Part shown: piece by piece, positions 60,901 to 64,000 of the stretch
Numbering within the stretch: the stretch's first letter is position 1
Layout of the letters: each line of letters begins with the position of its first letter
DNA from: Sphingomonas sp. BK580
Lineage (GTDB): Bacteria; Pseudomonadota; Alphaproteobacteria; Sphingomonadales; Sphingomonadaceae
Reading direction: 5' to 3'
NCBI RefSeq assembly: GCF_014194975.1
Contig: NZ_JACIAY010000017.1
Span: 17,555-81,554, forward strand
DNA: 64,000 nt
Notes under the pieces: generated by a model
What the model saw: the letters and a program-made list of their open reading frames with translations, nothing else
What the model was told of the DNA's origin: nothing
Databases searched by the model: none
Translations under genes and position numbers: made by a program

Positions 60901-61128
60901 GCGCGCGACCGGTTGCGCCCCGTGCTCTCGACCGCGCTGGTCGCCTCGATCGGCTTCGTGCCGATGGCGATCGCCACCGGCGCCGGCGCCGAGGTGCAGC
61001 GGCCGCTCGCGACCGTGGTGATCGGCGGCATCGTCACCTCGACGATCCTGACCTTACTTCTCCTTCCGAGCCTGTATGCCTGGGTCGAGCGCCGCAGCGC
61101 GGCGCGAAGGGAGAGGACGAGCCGATGA
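57961..61128 (+). CDS. RND heavy-metal efflux pump (CzcA/CusA type)
   Basis: This 1055-residue, 12-TM resistance-nodulation-division transporter has two large periplasmic loops. The TM4 motif DFGLIVDGAIVVVEN (D401, D407, E414) is that of heavy-metal pumps of the CzcA kind (Co/Zn/Cd) rather than drug pumps. PDITGVQVQINTQVPAL and SRIGTSEVATDPMPPNENDL are further family features. Normally it works with a CzcB adaptor and a CzcC channel. Only CzcC is present here, so the adaptor must be encoded elsewhere or the set is incomplete. Exact metal specificity is not settled. Confidence 0.92.
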   Translation: MSRLLRWVTHHRLAVALIGAIVAALGLWSFASLQIDAIPDITGVQVQINTQVPALAPEEIERLVTLPLERAMGGQPGLDQTRSLTKTGLSQVTLLYKDGTDQLRARQLVTERLAAVRDQLPAGSTPQLAPITTGLGEIYYYTLEWRRPPAGMSPQQQLMALYEAQEYTVRPMLRSVAGVADVNSNGGLELQFVVEPDPRRLTLHGVTAAELAGAVGRNVENAGGGVVSRGSERFTVRTDARVMDATQIGSIPVKFAGGVLPLQVRDLADVVIGAAPRQGAATQNGRETVLGTVMMLVGQNSRQVALRVEDALPGVRAALPRGMVIDRQYSRADLVDRTIHTVERNLGEGALLVALVLLVVMGSWRAALIVALVIPLAFLVTVSGMHAMGLSGNLMSLGALDFGLIVDGAIVVVENSLRLLAGRRRDKGEDLTAEERRETVARAARMVARPTCFGIAIIALVYVPVLSLGGVEGKLFQPMAQAVMLAIVAGLAWTFTIVPALSAWLLRAPSRDHGDGNAAGMIGYARRGYAPLLERALAHPLLLVLAALALLGGTAVAFRSLGSQFTPQLDEGAITAMVYRPVGLSLEQSLAIEQRTERAIRRAFPQVTHTFSRIGTSEVATDPMPPNENDLYVFYAPEKDWPRGDGEPRTKQELIAGIERVARRVYAGQNFEFAQPIEMRFNEMLEGVRADVSVKFYGDDYDVLERAAAHAKAILERLPGTEGVEFETAGRPKTIVVELDRAALLRLGLGTQEVNRAITDAIAGAEVGFIPHDAARHAIVIRMNEALRADPAAILALPLRVGDDGMVPLSRVARLRQTRMVEPILHDDGNRRAALMVNLSTSDLEGYVTRARAAIDGKVGLPPDYRVEFGGQYHQLEAARRRLAIVVPAALVLIFALVYAALGSVREAAIVYTGIPFAVTGGVLALWLRNMPFSITAAIGFIALSGIAMLNGLVLIDHINSLRDGREGEPVDVEEAARRGARDRLRPVLSTALVASIGFVPMAIATGAGAEVQRPLATVVIGGIVTSTILTLLLLPSLYAWVERRSAARRERTSR

Positions 61129-61299
61129 GTGACGTGAGCGGCGATCAGCGCTGCCAGCGTGATGAGCGCGGTCCCGCGTCGTCAGGCCGCGCCGCTCCCA
61201 CAACGCACCGACCACGCGCTCCTGCGTGTGCACCTCGAGGGTTGGCGAGACCGCACGCACCTGCTCCGGGCTAACCGCCCTGGAAGTCGCCTGTATCAT
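61125..61299 (-). pseudogene. carboxymuconolactone decarboxylase-family remnant
   Basis: From ATG 61299 the minus strand reads MIQATSRAVSPEQVRAVSPT, then ERVVGALWERRGLTTRDRA. This is the N-terminal part of a CMD/AhpD-like protein. After that the frame shifts by one: the continuation ITLAALIAAHVTH is in another frame. The sequence breaks off at the end of the czcA-like gene (61125), leaving about half of the usual protein. It marks a deletion or insertion junction. Confidence 0.7.
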
Positions 61300-61328
61300 C
61301 GGTGATCTCCTCTGCTCGACATCGGCCG

Positions 61329-62093
61329 TCAATGCGCGGTGAAGCCGCCGTCGACGGGCAAGCCGACGCCGATGACGAAGCTCGCCCCCGGACTGCACAG
61401 CCACAGGACTGCAGCAGCGACCTCCTCGGCGCGGCCGAGGCGACCGATCGACTGGTCACGCATGATCTCCGCCATGGCATCTGCCTGGCCCGACAGCATG
61501 TCCCGCACCATCGGCGTGTCGATCGTGCCCGGGCAGACGGCGTTGATGCGGATGCCTCTAGGCGCGTATTCGATCGCCGCGCTCTTGGTCATGCCGAGCA
61601 CCGCGTGCTTGCTGCCGTGGTAAGCGGCGCGCTGCGGCAGTCCTACCAGACCGCCGAGCGACGAATTGTTGACGATCGCGCCACTGCCTTGCCCGCGCAT
61701 CACCCGCAGTTCGTGCTTCATCGCGGACCAGACGCCGCGTTGGTTGACCGCGACGACGCGGTCGAAGTGCTCGACCGGCTCCTCGGCTGCATTCGAGGGC
61801 GGCACTTGGATACCGGCGTTGTTGAAGGCCATCTCGAGCCGCCCGAATCTGTCAACGGTGCGATCGATCGCGGCCGCCACGCTCGCCTCGTCGGCGACGT
61901 CGCAGGAGATGCCGAGCGTGCGGGCGCCAGCTGCCGACAGGCGCTTGGCCTCCCGCTCCGCCATCGCACCGTCTCGATCGGCGAGAACTACCGCCGCGCC
62001 AGAGCTGGCGAACGCCTTCGCTGCCTACAAGCCCAAGGCCGCGCCGGTCACGAGCGCCACTTGGCGGCTGAAATCGTAGGTCGGATTGATCAC
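61329..62093 (-). pseudogene. SDR-family oxidoreductase interrupted by an in-frame amber codon
   Basis: The gene can be read from GTG 62093 (VINPTYDFSRQVALVTGAAL) to 61329, with NNAG, S-Y-K (YHGSK) and the C-terminal PVDGG all intact. At 62025-62027 a TAG stops the frame within the cofactor-binding loop, just after GAALGL. Reading resumes in the same frame without a shift (AAKAFASSGAAVVLADRDGA). A restart at ATG 61964 would give 211 residues without the nucleotide-binding motif. It is probably inactive unless TAG is suppressed or the base is a sequencing error. Confidence 0.8.
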
Positions 62094-62201
62094 GCTGGTC
62101 CTCGCCGTCGTTGCGTCGACGATGAGGTAAGCAATATCAGCCAGCCTGGAGAGCCGCCGGACAGTACAGGGCGTGATGAACCAGGCTCATCGCCGGTCGG
62201 T

Positions 62202-63110
62202 CTATATACCGAGCGGCTGCATCTCGCGAATGACCTCGATCAGCAGCCGCAGCCCAGCCGGCATCTGGCGTCGACTAGGATAGTAAATGTGGTAGGCCGA
62301 ACCGGTCGCAACCCAGTTGCCCAGCACTGGGCGAAGCGCGCCGCTCGTGAAGAAGGGCTGCATCGCCGCCTCGGTGCCATAGGTCAGCCCGGCGCCGGCC
62401 ACTGCCATCGCCATCATCGTGCGGCTGTCGTCGGCGGTGATGCGGCTCGGCACGGCGATTTCGAGGTCCCCGTCTTCGCCGGTAAACTCCCACCGGTAGA
62501 TGCGATCGTCGCCGAGCCGCACGCCCAGGCATCGGTGCGTGAGCAGATCGTCGGGGTGCGTGGGCGTGCCGTGACGTTCGAGATAGGAGGGCGCTGCGGC
62601 CACCACCCAGCGGAGCTCGGCCGAGAGGCGCTGCGCGATCATGTCTTCAGGCACGGTCCCGCCGTGCCGGATGCCGGCGTCGAACCCCTCGGCGATGACG
62701 TCGACCATCCGGTTGCTCGCGACGATGTCGATCTCGAGGTCGGGGAAGTCCTCGGCGAGCCGGCCCATGGCGGGTGCCAGCAGCAGATGCGCCGCGTCCC
62801 CGACGACGTTGAGGCGGATGCGCCCGCTCGCTGCGGCGCGGAAGCGGTTGAGACCATCGACCGCGCCGGCGATCGCATCGAAGGGGTTGGCCAGCTCGTC
62901 GTACAACTGCTCGCCCGCGGCGCTCAGTGTGACCGATCTGTTGGTGCGATTGACCAGGCGCACTCCGAGGCGCTGCTCCAGCCCCTTCAGCGCGTGGCTG
63001 ATCGCGGAAGCGGTGACACCGAGCTCGAGGCCCGCACGGCGGAAGCTGCGATGCCGGGCGATCGCGAGGAAGTAGGCGAGATCGGCGAGGTCGGAGCGGC
63101 TGATCTGCAT
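62202..63110 (-). CDS. LysR-family transcriptional regulator
   Basis: This 302-residue protein has an N-terminal winged helix (residues 4-63, FLAIARHRSFRRAGLELGVT then ASAISHALKGLEQRLGVRLV) and a LysR substrate-binding domain (about 90-295). It resembles the subgroup that often sits divergent from short oxidoreductase or aromatic-catabolism genes. Here it is upstream of the broken SDR on the same strand and divergent from the cupin gene. It may regulate either side; the 112-base gap 63111-63222 would hold its site. Confidence 0.9.
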   Translation of the reverse strand: MQISRSDLADLAYFLAIARHRSFRRAGLELGVTASAISHALKGLEQRLGVRLVNRTNRSVTLSAAGEQLYDELANPFDAIAGAVDGLNRFRAAASGRIRLNVVGDAAHLLLAPAMGRLAEDFPDLEIDIVASNRMVDVIAEGFDAGIRHGGTVPEDMIAQRLSAELRWVVAAAPSYLERHGTPTHPDDLLTHRCLGVRLGDDRIYRWEFTGEDGDLEIAVPSRITADDSRTMMAMAVAGAGLTYGTEAAMQPFFTSGALRPVLGNWVATGSAYHIYYPSRRQMPAGLRLLIEVIREMQPLGI

Positions 63111-63222
63111 GGCGGGACGTCTCCCTTCGAGAGGGTGTCTAGTTTGCTCATCACTGCGTTGACAGTGGCGCGATGATAGCGCGGTGCTTGCACGCGTTGT
63201 GACGGGAAGAAGGAGACCCCTT

Positions 63223-63654
63223 ATGATCCTGAAGCGCGCAGGCTCGCAGCCGTCCCAACCCGGCCCCCCCGACTATTTCACCGGTACGGTCCGGATCGAT
63301 CCACTCGATGCTCCGCCCGAGCCCGCCCGCGCATCGTGCGCTGCCGTGACGTTCGAGCCGGGCGCGCGCAGCCACTGGCACACCCACCCGCTCGGCCAGA
63401 CCCTGATCGTGACCGCCGGCTGCGGTTGGACGCAATGCGACGGAGAGCCGATCGTCGAGGTACGCGCCGGCGACGTGATCTGGTGTCCGCCCGGCCACAA
63501 GCACTGGCACGGCGCCTCGCCAACGACGGCGATGACCCACATCGCGATCCAGGAAGCGCTCGGCGGCCGCAATGTTGCGTGGCTCGAGCCGGTCACCGAC
63601 GAGCAGTATGGCGTCGGGCTGGGCGCTGCCCTCGCAGCACGCGAAGGCTTATAG
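63223..63654 (+). CDS. cupin-domain protein
   Basis: This 143-residue protein has a single cupin barrel with metal motif 1 ARSHWHTHPLGQTLIVTAG and motif 2 GDVIWCPPGHKHWHG. Full-length resemblance is to the small cupins often found with carboxymuconolactone-decarboxylase-like proteins. AAGGAG lies seven bases before ATG 63223. It may be an isomerase, dioxygenase or binding protein; no activity can be assigned. The CMD remnant and SDR pseudogene nearby suggest this was part of a larger redox/aromatic gene set. Confidence 0.85.
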   Translation: MILKRAGSQPSQPGPPDYFTGTVRIDPLDAPPEPARASCAAVTFEPGARSHWHTHPLGQTLIVTAGCGWTQCDGEPIVEVRAGDVIWCPPGHKHWHGASPTTAMTHIAIQEALGGRNVAWLEPVTDEQYGVGLGAALAAREGL

Positions 63655-63797
63655 CTCTTCGGTGTTGAAGAGGGCTCATCACCTCATCAACTTAACCTGC
63701 AGCAACATTGCGGCCGATCTGGCGTATATCGTTGGAAGGCAAGCGAGTCCGGCACGTCCCGAGACGCTGCGACAGTGATGATCAGAGAGACACAGTG

Positions 63798-64000
63798 ATG
63801 GACAGTGCGCATGGTTTATCCCGCCGCGGCATACTCGTGAGCGGAGCCGCCACTGTGGCGGTCGCCGCCACGAAGAGCGCCGAAGCGGCACCACAGCCAG
63901 CGGGTGCCACCCCGACCATGCCGGTGCGCCTCACCGTCAACGGCGAGAAGCGCGAACTGGCGCTCGACCCGCGCACCACGCTGCTCGACGCGCTGCGCGA
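63798..64000 (+). CDS. aldehyde oxidoreductase 2Fe-2S subunit, N-terminal part (PaoA-like)
   Basis: The first 67 residues are present; the gene runs off the window. A Tat signal (LSRRGILVSGAATVAVAAT) leads into MPVRLTVNGEKRELALDPRT and TLLDALR, the start of a plant-type ferredoxin domain as in PaoA/YagT and xanthine-dehydrogenase small subunits. The cluster-binding Cys residues lie beyond the window. By analogy it would be followed by FAD and molybdopterin subunits forming a periplasmic aldehyde oxidase. It follows the cupin gene on the same strand after 143 bases. Confidence 0.85.
   Translation, partial: MDSAHGLSRRGILVSGAATVAVAATKSAEAAPQPAGATPTMPVRLTVNGEKRELALDPRTTLLDALR

Overview
The window is GC-rich DNA that reads as a sphingomonad (Sphingomonas-type alphaproteobacterium). 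The evidence is four large TonB-dependent receptors (TBDRs) of the Caulobacter/Sphingomonas kind, two PEPxxW-CTERM proteins, an HWE-family histidine kinase, a FecI/FecR surface-signalling pair and dense operons with 1-7 base gene overlaps. No rRNA, tRNA, CRISPR array, intact insertion sequence or prophage was found. This is taxonomic inference from gene content only.

Layout. 1-7899: a galactose/galactonate-type sugar locus in two convergent operons. The + operon has a TBDR end, aldose epimerase, DgoR-like regulator and SIS-domain protein. The - operon has a DgoD-like dehydratase, SDR dehydrogenase and MFS sugar porter. 8439-10793: an HWE kinase convergent with an SMR efflux protein. 10834-16326: a PhzF remnant, a TBDR, a PhoA alkaline phosphatase and a broken class V aminotransferase. 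16470-22615: ECF sigma, FecR, signalling TBDR, a necrosis-inducing NPP1-like protein and a small membrane-anchored protein. 22870-25112: a PEP-CTERM protein and an amidohydrolase. 25395-29972: an overlapping operon PadR / membrane protein / acyltransferase / TBDR. 30424-36276: a LuxR-type regulator followed by a five-gene cluster that resembles a highly diverged Fap functional-amyloid system. It has a Ser/Asn/Asp/Thr octapeptide-repeat protein, a small companion, a C39-like lipoprotein protease, an accessory protein and a coiled-coil plus beta-barrel porin. 36874-39132: a glutamate-carboxypeptidase-like M28 peptidase. 39338-45945: a compact six-gene minus-strand operon of unknown function (acidic/amphipathic protein, repeat protein, HExxH zincin-like protein, two helical proteins and a terminal LuxR-type regulator). 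46138-48120: an AraC regulator, then a decayed stretch with IS6-like transposase and thiolase remnants. 48118-54201: J-domain membrane protein, ABM monooxygenase plus carotenoid oxygenase, MBL hydrolase plus beta-lactamase-like lipoprotein, and a second PEP-CTERM protein. 54539-61128: a two-component system divergent from a CzcC/CzcA heavy-metal efflux pair that lacks its CzcB adaptor. 61125-64000: a decayed carboxymuconolactone-decarboxylase fragment, an SDR with an in-frame amber stop, LysR, cupin and the start of a Tat-exported 2Fe-2S aldehyde-oxidase subunit.

The two best candidates for undescribed biology are the Fap-like amyloid cluster (31766-36276) and the six-gene operon (39338-45945). 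The Fap assignment rests on the C39 protease plus coiled-coil porin signature and on a C-terminal motif shared by three of the encoded proteins; neither has been tested by a search here.
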